A stretch of 49,914 nucleotides of DNA from the NCBI RefSeq assembly GCF_016103465.1, contig NZ_JAEEAP010000011.1, forward strand, positions 1 to 49,914, given 5' to 3'. A model generated the notes under the pieces. That model had not been told where the DNA came from, ran no database searches, and saw only the letters and a program-made list of their open reading frames with translations. This DNA comes from Streptomyces sabulosicollis. Lineage in GTDB: Bacteria > Actinomycetota > Actinomycetes > Streptomycetales > Streptomycetaceae. Position 1 is the first letter of the stretch, and each line of letters begins with the position of its first letter. The position numbers and the translations under genes are program-made. Below are positions 1-7,008 of this stretch, piece after piece.

Positions 1-2352
1 GGGCTCAGGGGGGACGGAGATCCGCGTCAGGCGCGGCACCAGCAGTACGCCGGTACGGATCGCCGCCTGGTCGTGTCCGTCCTCGACGGCGCGCCGCAGC
101 GCGGCCTCCCGGCCGTACTCCCCGTGCCCGCCTCCGTGCCCGTGCCCGTGCCCGTGCCCGCCACCGTGCCCGTCCGCGCCTCTGTCCTCGTCCGTGCCCC
201 CGTTCTGGTCCGCGCCCAGATCCGGGTCCCCGGCCCCGTTCCCGGACACGTCCATGTCCGTGGCTGCGCCGTCCGCGGCCACGTCCACGTCCACCAGCGC
301 CAGCCGACCGGGGTACGCGGCCTGGAGCGACCGCACCACACCCCACAGGGCCGCCGCCGGTGGCTCCGGCGCGTCCTCCTCGGCGCCGGTGGCCACCGCC
401 CCCGTCGTGGCCACCACGAACGTCGTCCCGGCCAGCCGGTCGTCGGCCAGCCACGCGCCGAGCCGGGTCGCCAGCTCGCCGGTCGGGTCCTGTCCCGCAC
501 CGGGCAGGTCCCGCACCTCCGGCGCCACCACGACCACATCCGGGCTCGGGCGGCCGTCCGCCATGGGATGGTCCACGGAATGGCCCACCGGGCGGCCCAT
601 GGCGTTGTCCACGGGATGGTCCACGAGTTCGGCCACGGGGCCGTCCACCACCCGTACGTCCACGCCAACGCCCCGCAGCCCCTCCGCGAGGCCGAACGCG
701 TCGGCGTCCATCAGCACCCAAGTGCCGTCCCCGGCCGGGGCATCGGGCAGCGCCGCCTGGGGAACCCAGTCCAGCCGCAGCAGCGAGTCGTACTGGCCGT
801 CCCCGGCGGCCCGCAGCCGTGCGGGCAACTCCAGCAGCACGTGCCGGGTGATCTTCCCGGAGGCGGTGCGCGGCACCCGAGCGATCTCGTAGACCTCCTC
901 CGGCACCTTGAAGTACGACAGCCGCTCGCGGCACGTGGCCAGCAGCGCCGACGGGTCGAAGCCGTCCGGGCCGGGCACCACGAAGGCCACTGGCACCTCG
1001 CCGAGCACCGTGTGCGGTTTGCCCACCACGGCCACGTCCGCCACACCGGGCACGGTGCGCAGCACGGCCTCGACCTCGCCCGGGTGGATGTTCTCCCCGG
1101 CGCGGATGACGAGTTCCTTGATCCGGCCCGTCACCGTGCAGAACCCGGCCTTGTCGCGGCGGCCGAGGTCCCCGGTGCGGTACCAGCCGTCGCGCAGCGC
1201 CGCGGCCGTCGCCTCCGGCTGGTTGTGGTACCCGGCCATGATGTTCGGCCCGGAGACCCAGAACTCGCCCTCCTGCCCGGCCGGTACGTCGACACCGGTG
1301 TCCGGGTCCACCAGCCGCACCGCCAGCCCCGGCACCGGGAGCCCGCACGAGCCCTCGACCCGCTGGCCGGTGGGCCAGTTCACCGCGATCGCGCCACAGG
1401 TCTCGGTGCTGCCGTACGCGTCGACGAGCGGCACCCCGAAGGTGGACTCGAACGACCTGACCAGATCCGCCGTGGCCACCGCCCCGCCCACGAGGGCGAC
1501 CCGCAGCTCGGGTGCGGCGAAGTCCCGCTCCCGCGCCGCCTCGATCAGGTGGTGATAGAGCGTCGGCACTCCGGCGACGAAGGTCGAGCGGTCCTCGCGG
1601 AGCGCCTCCAGCACATCCGCCGTCGACACCCCGTCCACGATCCGGGTGCTGGCCCCGACGGCGGTCGCCGCCAGCAGGCACACGATGTGCGAAAGGCTGT
1701 GGAAGAGGGGGAGCGGCCACAGCACGCGGTCCTCGGCGGTCAGCCCCGTCACGGGTACGTAGCAGGCGGCCAGGGACCACAGGCAGTTCCGCTGGGTGGA
1801 CAGCACACCCTTCGGCAGGCCCGTGGTGCCCGAGGTGTAGAGCATCCACGCGATCTCGTCCAGGCCCAGGTCGTCGCGGGCCGCCAGCTCCGGCTCCGTG
1901 TCCGGCAGCGGCTCGAACGCGACGAAGCCCTTCGGCAGCGGGCCGTCCCCGCTGACCACCACCCTCAGCTCCGGGAACCGCTCCCGCAGCCGGTCGAACT
2001 GATCGGCGTGGGCGATGTCGGTGAGCACCAGCCGGGCGCCGCTGTCGGCGAGCAGGTACGAGAGCTCCGCATCGGTCGAGCGCGGGTTGACCGGCACCGC
2101 GATGGCGTTGGCGCGCAGGACGCCGAAGTAGCTCTCCAGCATCTCGACGCGGTTGCCCAGGCAGATCATCGCGCGGTCGCCCGGGTGCAGCCGCAGCCCG
2201 GCGAGATGACCGGCCAGCCGCCGGGTACGGCGCTCGAGTTCGGCATGGCTGACCGTACGGTGGCCGTCGGAACAGGCCGGCTTGTCACCGAAGCGATCCG
2301 CGTTGGCCTGGAGCAGTTCCGGCACCGGCCGGATCAGGTCAGTCCGTAGCAT
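1..2352 (-). CDS. Modular type I polyketide synthase, N-terminal part: CoA-ligase loading domain plus KR structural subdomain (partial)
   Basis: The first 784 codons of a gene that runs out of the window. ATG at 2352 is preceded by an AGAGG-type ribosome site. Residues 1 to about 530 form an AMP-dependent acyl-CoA ligase: A3 loop YTSGTTGLPKG at 172-182, then an adenylate-binding YGSTE, a GRIKELVIRAGENI hinge and the catalytic lysine in PRTASGKI. After about residue 540 the chain becomes the Rossmann-like structural half of a polyketide ketoreductase: LRLDWVP, then TTGAVATG, ALWGVVRSLQ, and VLLVPRL at the edge. Ligase-first loading modules activate a free carboxylic starter acid, as in rapamycin, FK506 and candicidin synthases. 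In PKS modules an ER lies between the two KR halves, so a CoL-(KR/ER)-ACP loading module like that of the rapalogs is possible but not visible. Residues around 735-760 carry a Gly/His-rich stretch encoded by CGTGCC hexamer repeats (about 113-170). The starter acid and product are unknown. Confidence 0.87.
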   Translation of the reverse strand, partial: MLRTDLIRPVPELLQANADRFGDKPACSDGHRTVSHAELERRTRRLAGHLAGLRLHPGDRAMICLGNRVEMLESYFGVLRANAIAVPVNPRSTDAELSYLLADSGARLVLTDIAHADQFDRLRERFPELRVVVSGDGPLPKGFVAFEPLPDTEPELAARDDLGLDEIAWMLYTSGTTGLPKGVLSTQRNCLWSLAACYVPVTGLTAEDRVLWPLPLFHSLSHIVCLLAATAVGASTRIVDGVSTADVLEALREDRSTFVAGVPTLYHHLIEAARERDFAAPELRVALVGGAVATADLVRSFESTFGVPLVDAYGSTETCGAIAVNWPTGQRVEGSCGLPVPGLAVRLVDPDTGVDVPAGQEGEFWVSGPNIMAGYHNQPEATAAALRDGWYRTGDLGRRDKAGFCTVTGRIKELVIRAGENIHPGEVEAVLRTVPGVADVAVVGKPHTVLGEVPVAFVVPGPDGFDPSALLATCRERLSYFKVPEEVYEIARVPRTASGKITRHVLLELPARLRAAGDGQYDSLLRLDWVPQAALPDAPAGDGTWVLMDADAFGLAEGLRGVGVDVRVVDGPVAELVDHPVDNAMGRPVGHSVDHPMADGRPSPDVVVVAPEVRDLPGAGQDPTGELATRLGAWLADDRLAGTTFVVATTGAVATGAEEDAPEPPAAALWGVVRSLQAAYPGRLALVDVDVAADGAATDMDVSGNGAGDPDLGADQNGGTDEDRGADGHGGGHGHGHGHGGGHGEYGREAALRRAVEDGHDQAAIRTGVLLVPRLTRISVPPEP

Positions 2353-2480
2353 GCCGCCACACCTCTCGGTTCGAAGCAGGGCGCGCGGGAGCAGCGACCG
2401 ACCCGCGCGGGATCGCCCCGTGCGCGGGGCGGCCGCGCTCCGGTTGCGCGGCCTGAGGGAAAGAAGGCCCGGGAGAGAAA

Positions 2481-2510
2481 GCTCGAACGAGCTCGAAGAA
2501 GCTCGCCGCC
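2481..2510 (-). promoter_or_regulatory. 10-bp phased direct repeats upstream of the PKS gene (possible SARP-type site)
   Basis: Three head-to-tail 10-mers begin at 2481, 2491 and 2501 (GCTCGAACGA, GCTCGAAGAA, GCTCGCCGCC). Read toward the PKS they give TCGAGCT twice and GCGAGCT once, one helical turn apart, about 130-160 bp before the start codon. SARP activators bind heptamer repeats containing TCGAGC, usually with an 11-bp period, so the resemblance is partial. The rest of the 375-bp gap holds G-rich direct repeats (AGGGGGAATG/AGGGGGATGT on the minus strand, about 2545-2575) and the control region of the next gene; I see no gene in it. Confidence 0.35.
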
Positions 2511-2664
2511 GTTGTGGAAATTCTTGTTCCGGCAGCGAGCGGGCCGTCCCCTAAACATCCCCCTCATTCCCCCTGACCACGGTGGCGGCGGCGGTACCAC
2601 CGCGGCGGGCGGGGCCTCGGCGACCGGCCCGGGCCGAGGGCGTGGCGGTGGTGTGCGAGGGGTC

Positions 2665-2680
2665 TCTACAAACCTGTAGA
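2665..2680. promoter_or_regulatory. Perfect dyad TCTACA-AACC-TGTAGA, likely operator of the TerB-ArsR gene
   Basis: Perfect 6-bp arms around a 4-bp spacer, 47 bp before the start of the TerB-ArsR fusion gene and in an unusually AT-rich patch. ArsR-family repressors bind such imperfect or perfect dyads over their own promoters, and the downstream protein carries an ArsR-type HTH, so autoregulation is the natural inference. A CACAAT at 2695-2700 could be the -10 element; no convincing -35 is seen. Confidence 0.55.
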
Positions 2681-2727
2681 TTCTGTTTTCTCCTCACAAT
2701 GGAGGTATTACTGAGAAGGAGATGCAG

Positions 2728-3675
2728 ATGACGCTGTGGGACCGCCTCAAGGACTCGGTCCAGACGATGCAGGCTCAGCTCACGGCGAAGAAGAACGACT
2801 TGCGGAGCGGGGCTTTCCGGGACGCCAGCATGGCGATGTGTGCCTTGGTGGCGGCGGCGGACGGCACGATCGACCCGTCCGAGCGGCAGCGCGTCGCCCA
2901 GCTCATCGCCACCAACGACGTGCTCCAGAACTTCCCCCCGGACGACCTGCACCGACGCTTCGAGGACCACCTCGACGAGCTCACCACGGACTTCACCCTC
3001 GGCAGGGCGAGCGCCATGCGGGAGATCGGCAAGGCGAAGAGGAAGCCCGCCGAGGCCCGGGCCGTCATCCAGATCGGCATCGTCATCGGCTGTGCCGACG
3101 GCTACTTCGACGACAGCGAGCGGGACGTCGTCCGCGAGGCGTGCTCAGCCCTGGACATCCCTCCGACCGAGTTCGACCTCCACCGGCCCCTCCGCGTCCC
3201 CCGCCCGTACCGGGGCCCGGACGCGCTCCCGCGGACGGCCGGCGACCGCGTGTCCGGCGACCGCGTGTCCGGCGACCGGGCGGCCGACGACCGGGTGTCC
3301 GGCGACCGGGTGTCCGGGCGGGCGGGCTCCGGTGCGGGACGGGGGACACGTCCTGGGGCCGCCGTACCCGGCGACGACCTCCAGGTCTTCCTCAAGGCGC
3401 TGACCAGCGGAACCCGGCAGAGGCTCTTCGCGCACTTCGCCGACGGGGAGGAACTGACCGTCGGCGAGGTCGCCGAGCGCGCCGGACTCGGCCCGTCGAC
3501 CACCTCCGAGCACCTCGCGGTCCTCCGGCGCGGCGGCCTGCTCCAGTCGACGCGCAGCGGCAAACTGGTCCGCTACCGCGCCGACCGAGAAGGCATCGCC
3601 GAACTGCTCGGGCAGCTCCATTCCTACCTCCTCGCCCCCTCCGAACCGCGGGACATCCCTCCTGCCCATGGCTAG
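2728..3675 (+). CDS. TerB-family protein fused to an ArsR-type winged-helix domain
   Basis: 315 residues. Residues 1 to about 150 match TerB of the tellurite/stress Ter system almost end to end (FRDASMAMCALVAAADG, RQRVAQLIATNDVLQNFP, ARAVIQIGIVIGCADG), including the acidic metal-binding helices. Free-standing TerB is about 151 residues. Here it continues through a low-complexity linker of GDRVS repeats into a complete ArsR-like helix-turn-helix (about 213-300: LTSGTRQRLFAHFADG, VGEVAERAGLGPSTTSEH, LAVLRRGGLL, GKLVRYRA). The ATG at 2728 is preferred over 2722 because AGAAGGAG at 2714-2721 is 6 nt away. The combination suggests a transcription factor whose input is the TerB domain (metal binding or stress). 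No other ter genes are in the window. No cysteine-rich ArsR metal site is visible, so sensing probably lies in TerB. The fusion is seen directly; the role is inference. Confidence 0.85.
   Translation: MTLWDRLKDSVQTMQAQLTAKKNDLRSGAFRDASMAMCALVAAADGTIDPSERQRVAQLIATNDVLQNFPPDDLHRRFEDHLDELTTDFTLGRASAMREIGKAKRKPAEARAVIQIGIVIGCADGYFDDSERDVVREACSALDIPPTEFDLHRPLRVPRPYRGPDALPRTAGDRVSGDRVSGDRAADDRVSGDRVSGRAGSGAGRGTRPGAAVPGDDLQVFLKALTSGTRQRLFAHFADGEELTVGEVAERAGLGPSTTSEHLAVLRRGGLLQSTRSGKLVRYRADREGIAELLGQLHSYLLAPSEPRDIPPAHG
3241..3315 (+). repeat. Five tandem 15-bp repeats encoding GDRVS units
   Basis: Five consecutive 15-mers of the form GGCGACCGSGTGTCC. Units 1 and 2 are identical, and units 3 to 5 diverge slightly (unit 3 reads GDRAA, unit 4 DDRVS). 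They keep frame and make up the linker between the TerB and ArsR domains. The repeat number is likely to vary between strains by slippage, which would change linker length without breaking the gene. Confidence 0.9.
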
Positions 3676-3751
3676 CGCCGTGGGCGCACGGGTCCGCCGG
3701 GCCGGGCGCCGGGCCATCACCGCGGCCCCGCCACGGCGGTAGGGCGAAACG

Positions 3752-3976
3752 GTGACCTCTCCGCCGGAAGATCCGCCGTCACGCGTCAGCGAAGGCGACC
3801 GCGACACGGGCGTGCGGCGCCTGCGGGACGCGTACGCCGACGGGCGCATCTCGCACGAGGAGATGGACCAGCGCCTCCACGCGGTGCTCACCGCCACGTC
3901 GCACGGCGACCTCGTGGCGGCCCTGGCCTCGCTCCCGGAGGAGCCCCCCCGCACGCGTGGCTCCTCCGGCCCTTGA
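3752..3976 (+). CDS. Small DUF1707 (SHOCT-like) domain protein
   Basis: 74 residues, GTG start behind AGGGCG at 3741-3746. Residues 10-60 carry the DUF1707 pattern common in actinobacteria: VSEGDRDTGVRRLRDAYADG, then RISHEEMDQRLHAVLTA and DLVAALASLP. In longer homologues this domain sits at the N-terminus of membrane or DUF2154-like proteins; here it stands alone with a short proline-rich tail. It is 76 nt downstream of the TerB-ArsR gene and its stop lies at the edge of the next operator. The domain's function is unknown; protein-protein contact is the usual guess. Confidence 0.75.
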   Translation: MTSPPEDPPSRVSEGDRDTGVRRLRDAYADGRISHEEMDQRLHAVLTATSHGDLVAALASLPEEPPRTRGSSGP

Positions 3977-4022
3977 CTTTCCTACCGGGAAAGCGGGACG
4001 CTTACTTTCCCGATAGGAAAGT
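3977..4022. promoter_or_regulatory. Tandem palindromic operators CTTTCC-N5-GGAAAG
   Basis: Two copies of one palindrome lie directly upstream of the membrane protein/regulator operon. The first is CTTTCC-TACCG-GGAAAG (3977-3993); the second is ACTTTCC-CGATA-GGAAAGT (4004-4022). Their centres are 28 bp apart. The second ends 11 bp before the start codon and nearly touches the ribosome site GAGG (4023-4026). A TTGACT at 3973-3978 overlaps the first copy. The likely ligand is the winged-helix protein encoded at 4495-4812. Confidence 0.7.
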
Positions 4023-4033
4023 GAGGTCTCGTC

Positions 4034-4498
4034 ATGAGCGACATCGCTCCGGAGCAGGCCCGTACCGCCCTCGACGCGGCCGACCGCGCCCGGCGCCAGG
4101 TGGCCGAGGAAGTCGGCTTGCCCCGCGGCTACTGGTGGGCGATGGCGGCCGGCTGGCTGCTGCTGGGCGTGCTCGGCAACGTGCTGCCGCCCTGGCCGGC
4201 CGGGATCGCGACGGTGGGCTTCGGCGTGGGGCACGGGGTGCTCGCGTCGCGCCTGCTCGACGGGCGCCGGCGCACGGATCGGCTGCGGGTGAGCGCGGCG
4301 GTCGCCGGTCGCCGCGTCCCCCTGGTGGTGGTCGGCATGCTGCTCGGGCTCATCGGGGTGACCGTCCCGGTGGCGCTCGCGCTCGACGCCGACGGCGCGG
4401 GCCATGCGGGCATCTGGGCGGCGGCGCTGACCGCGGCCGTCGTCGGGTTCGGCGGACCGGAGATCCTGCGCGTGCTGCGCCGGTGGGTGCGGGCATGA
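4034..4498 (+). CDS. Integral membrane protein co-transcribed with a winged-helix regulator
   Basis: 154 residues. A charged amphipathic N-terminal helix (about 1-28) is followed by four hydrophobic segments: roughly 33-51 (WWAMAAGWLLLGVLG), 55-70, 96-118 (PLVVVGMLLGLIGV) and 126-142. The end is a basic tail. I do not recognise a named family, but small membrane proteins paired with a MarR/PadR-like winged-helix regulator are frequent in Streptomyces. The ATG follows GAGG by 7 nt. The stop overlaps the next start (ATGA, 4495-4498), so the two genes are translationally coupled and both sit behind the tandem operators at 3977-4022. Confidence 0.7.
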   Translation: MSDIAPEQARTALDAADRARRQVAEEVGLPRGYWWAMAAGWLLLGVLGNVLPPWPAGIATVGFGVGHGVLASRLLDGRRRTDRLRVSAAVAGRRVPLVVVGMLLGLIGVTVPVALALDADGAGHAGIWAAALTAAVVGFGGPEILRVLRRWVRA

Positions 4499-4812
4499 CG
4501 AAGGCGCGATTCGACGAGCTGATCCATCCCAGCACCCGCCTGTCGCTGGTGGCGACCCTGGCGGCCGCCGACTGGGCGGAGTTCGCCTTCCTCAGGGACC
4601 GGCTCCAACTGTCCGACTCGGCGCTCTCCAAGCAGCTCACGACACTCGAGGAAGCCGGGTACGTCGCCACGGAACGCCGCCTCAGCGGCAGCCGCCGCAA
4701 GGTACGCGCCCGGCTCACCAGCACCGGCCGGGACGCCTTCAACGGCCATATCGCGGCGCTGCGGGCGATCGTCGCCGACGCCACGGCGCCGCCCCAAGAG
4801 CCTCCGGTGTGA
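4495..4812 (+). CDS. Winged-helix transcriptional regulator (MarR/HTH_34-like)
   Basis: 105 residues. It is a compact winged-helix protein: LIHPSTRLSLVATLAAADWA (helix 1), FAFLRDRLQLSDSALSKQL (recognition helix-turn-helix, about 34-52), LEEAGYVATERRLSG and RRKVRARLTSTGRDAF (wing), then a C-terminal dimerisation helix. This is the short stand-alone type that usually represses its own operon. It overlaps the upstream membrane-protein gene by 4 nt and no ligand-binding domain is present. The tandem palindromes at 3977-4022 are the probable target (inference). Confidence 0.85.
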   Translation: MTKARFDELIHPSTRLSLVATLAAADWAEFAFLRDRLQLSDSALSKQLTTLEEAGYVATERRLSGSRRKVRARLTSTGRDAFNGHIAALRAIVADATAPPQEPPV

Positions 4813-4831
4813 AGCAAGAGCCTCCGGTGTG
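4795..4831. repeat. 17-bp direct repeat at the end of the regulator gene
   Basis: CAAGAGCCTCCGGTGTG occurs at 4795-4811 and again at 4815-4831, a 20-bp period. The first copy encodes the last residues of the regulator (QEPPV) and the second lies just past its stop. This looks like a recent small tandem duplication in the 42-bp convergent gap. Confidence 0.85.
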
Positions 4832-4854
4832 CAGCCCACCCCCGGTCGGCCTGG

Positions 4855-5757
4855 TCAGCGCTCCGTGGCCCGGTCGATGAGGGTCTGCAGATACAGGCCG
4901 CGGCGGGCGTCCAGTTCGGTCGGGGTGCGGGTGCGTACCGCGGTGGCGAAGTCCTGTCGCAGGATCGGCCAGCACTCCTCGTGGTCGATCTCGGCGGTGT
5001 CGTAGACCAAGGGGGCTTCGGCGCCGAAGAGTTCGACGCGGGTGAGCGCACGCGGCACGTCGACGGCACCGGACAGGGACGCCTGGCTGACCGCGCCGTT
5101 CGCGTGTTCACAGCTGAGCTCGATCCAGCGGCGGGGGTCCCCGGTGCCGCGGATGTCGGTGATGGGGCCGACGGCGGCGTCCAGGAGGTCGAGGAGATGG
5201 GGCCCGAGGTCCAGCAGGGCGCCCTGTTCCAGGCGCCAGCCAGTGGCGAAGTCGCCGCCGAGGAAGGCGCCGTGGAGGTAACAGGAGCGTGCCCCCGCGA
5301 CGACGCGGGCGCGGGCGGCGGCGAGGAAGGCGCGGGTCGCGGGGTGGTAGCGCTTGGTGAGGACCAGCTGGGAGACCACACCGGCTTCGGCGACGGCGTC
5401 CGCGAGCCGCCGTGCGGCGGTCAGGTCGGGGCCGAGGGGCTTCTCCAGCAGGAGGGGCTTGCCGCGCTTGGCCGCCAGGGGTGCCAGCTCGGCCTGGACG
5501 GCGGGCGGGACGGCGAAGGCCACGGCCTCGCAGTGGTCGAGGAGTTCCTCGAAGCCGGTGGCGACGCGCGCCCCGTACGGGGCGGCGGCCAGCCGTGCGG
5601 CTTCCGGCCGGCGGGCCCAGACCGCGGTGAGCCGGGTCTCGGGGCCGGTGGCGAGCATGCGGGCCTGCATCGCCCTGGCCCAGGGGCCGGCGCCCACGAG
5701 GCCGACCTCCAGGGGGCGGTGGGGCCAGGGCGCGGGTTCGGCGGGGTGAGTGGTCAC
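4855..5757 (-). CDS. Gfo/Idh/MocA-family NAD(P)-dependent oxidoreductase
   Basis: 300 residues from the GTG at 5757, which has AGGA 6 nt upstream; the frame stays open further but without a better start. The N-terminal Rossmann fold has GLVGAGPWARAM (about 16-27) and the family marker LLLEKPLGPD (EKP, about 104-113). The C-terminal half is the sheet domain that binds the sugar (TKRYHPATRAF, LLDLGPHLLDLLD). Enzymes of this family oxidise sugars or inositols, or perform redox-assisted glycoside or keto-sugar chemistry. It is the last gene of the ABC transporter/ROK operon, 34 nt after the ROK gene, so it probably acts on the imported sugar. Substrate unknown. Confidence 0.85.
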   Translation of the reverse strand: MTTHPAEPAPWPHRPLEVGLVGAGPWARAMQARMLATGPETRLTAVWARRPEAARLAAAPYGARVATGFEELLDHCEAVAFAVPPAVQAELAPLAAKRGKPLLLEKPLGPDLTAARRLADAVAEAGVVSQLVLTKRYHPATRAFLAAARARVVAGARSCYLHGAFLGGDFATGWRLEQGALLDLGPHLLDLLDAAVGPITDIRGTGDPRRWIELSCEHANGAVSQASLSGAVDVPRALTRVELFGAEAPLVYDTAEIDHEECWPILRQDFATAVRTRTPTELDARRGLYLQTLIDRATER

Positions 5758-5791
5758 GGTGTTCCTGTCGGTTCGGGTGGCACCCGAGGTG

Positions 5792-6991
5792 TCATGGCGC
5801 GATGCGGTTGAGCCGGACGTCGGCGCAGGCGGGTGAGTAGAGGGCTTCGACCACCATGGCCGCGGCGCCGATGACACCGGCGTGGTCACCGAGCCGTGAC
5901 GTGACGACCTGGAGGTGGGCGGTGGTACGGGGGATGGCGCGCTGGTACAGCAGCTCGCGGACGCCGGTCATGAACGGGGCTCCGGCCAGGTCCCCGGCGA
6001 GCATCAGGACCCCCGGGTTGAGGAGGGTGACCACGGTCGCCAGGACCTCGCCGGCGCGGCGTCCGGCCTCCCTGGCCAGCCGGATCGCATCGGGATCGCC
6101 CTTGGCGAGCAGGGCCTTGACGTCGGAACCCGAGTGGGTTTCGGCGCCGAGGCCGGACAGCTCCCGGGCCAGCGCCCCACCGCTGGCCACGGCGGCCAGA
6201 CAGCCGTGGGCACCGCACATGCACAGGGCGTCGGACCGGTCGTGGAGGCGGATGTGACCGATGTCGCCCGCGCCGCCGTCGATGCCGCGGTAGACGCTGT
6301 CGTTCACGACGACGCCGGCGCCGATGCCGGTGGAGACCTTGACCAGGACGAAGGCCGCGCAGTCGCGGTGGTTGGCCTGGTGCTCGGCCAGCGCCATGAG
6401 GTTGGCGTCGTTGTCGACGAAGACGGCGACGGGGCCGCCTTCCCGGTGGGGGCCCACATGATCGGCGTAGGCCCTCTGCAGCCGTTCCCGGATGGGGTAC
6501 TGGTCCCAGCCGGGCATGATCGGCGGTTCGACGACCCGTCCCGTCTCCCAGTCGACGGGGCCGGGCACCGAGAGCCCGATGCCGCAGACATCGGTGGCGT
6601 CGATGCCGGCGGCGGTGATCAGGTCCGGGAACCAGCGGGCCAGTTGGTCCAGGACCTCGTCCGGGCCCTCGTCGATCCGGAGCGGGCCGGTGTGCTCGGC
6701 GAGGAGGGTGCCCGCCAGATCGAGGACCGCGGCCCGGGCATGACGGGTCTCCAGGTCGACGGCGATGACCGAGGCGTGGGAGGGGTCGAAGACGAGCCGG
6801 TCGGACGGGCGGCCGCCGGTGGAGGTGCCGGTGGTGTGGCGCAGCCAGCCGGCCCGGTCGAGCAGGTCCAGGCGCTGCCCGACGGTCGAACGGGACAGCC
6901 CGGTGGCGCGTTGCAGATCGGCTCGGGTGTTGGCGCGGCCGCTACGGATCAGCTGCAGCAGTTCGCCCGCGCTGACCTGGTTCGGTGTCAT
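5792..6991 (-). CDS. ROK-family transcriptional regulator
   Basis: 399 residues. The start is ATG 6991 or the adjacent ATG 6994; GGGGAAAG fits 6991 better. An N-terminal winged HTH (about 10-62: LLQLIRSGRANTRADLQRAT, GLSRSTVGQRLDLL) is followed by a ROK/actin-fold sugar-sensing domain: DNDANLMALAEH, GTGI-type phosphate loop VSTGIGAGVVV, GDIGHI, and the zinc-binding motif CMCGAHGCLAAVASG. It is fourth in the transporter operon and is the likely regulator of both divergent operons. The 10-bp inverted repeat at 10363-10421 is a candidate target (inference). Confidence 0.92.
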   Translation of the reverse strand: MTPNQVSAGELLQLIRSGRANTRADLQRATGLSRSTVGQRLDLLDRAGWLRHTTGTSTGGRPSDRLVFDPSHASVIAVDLETRHARAAVLDLAGTLLAEHTGPLRIDEGPDEVLDQLARWFPDLITAAGIDATDVCGIGLSVPGPVDWETGRVVEPPIMPGWDQYPIRERLQRAYADHVGPHREGGPVAVFVDNDANLMALAEHQANHRDCAAFVLVKVSTGIGAGVVVNDSVYRGIDGGAGDIGHIRLHDRSDALCMCGAHGCLAAVASGGALARELSGLGAETHSGSDVKALLAKGDPDAIRLAREAGRRAGEVLATVVTLLNPGVLMLAGDLAGAPFMTGVRELLYQRAIPRTTAHLQVVTSRLGDHAGVIGAAAMVVEALYSPACADVRLNRIAP

Positions 6992-7008
6992 CATGCTTTC
7001 CCCACGCG

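Noticed and set aside
5-1849. Long minus-strand ORF of 614 codons
   Set aside because: It is an out-of-frame shadow of the PKS gene; the residues are Arg/Gly/Ala-rich with no domain, while the true frame (1-2352) shows the complete acyl-CoA ligase.
73-2349. 758-codon plus-strand ORF opposite the PKS gene
   Set aside because: Antisense shadow created by high GC3; no ribosome site and no recognisable domain.
3241-3315. CRISPR-like short repeats
   Set aside because: The 15-bp units are directly tandem with no spacers and keep the reading frame of a protein linker.
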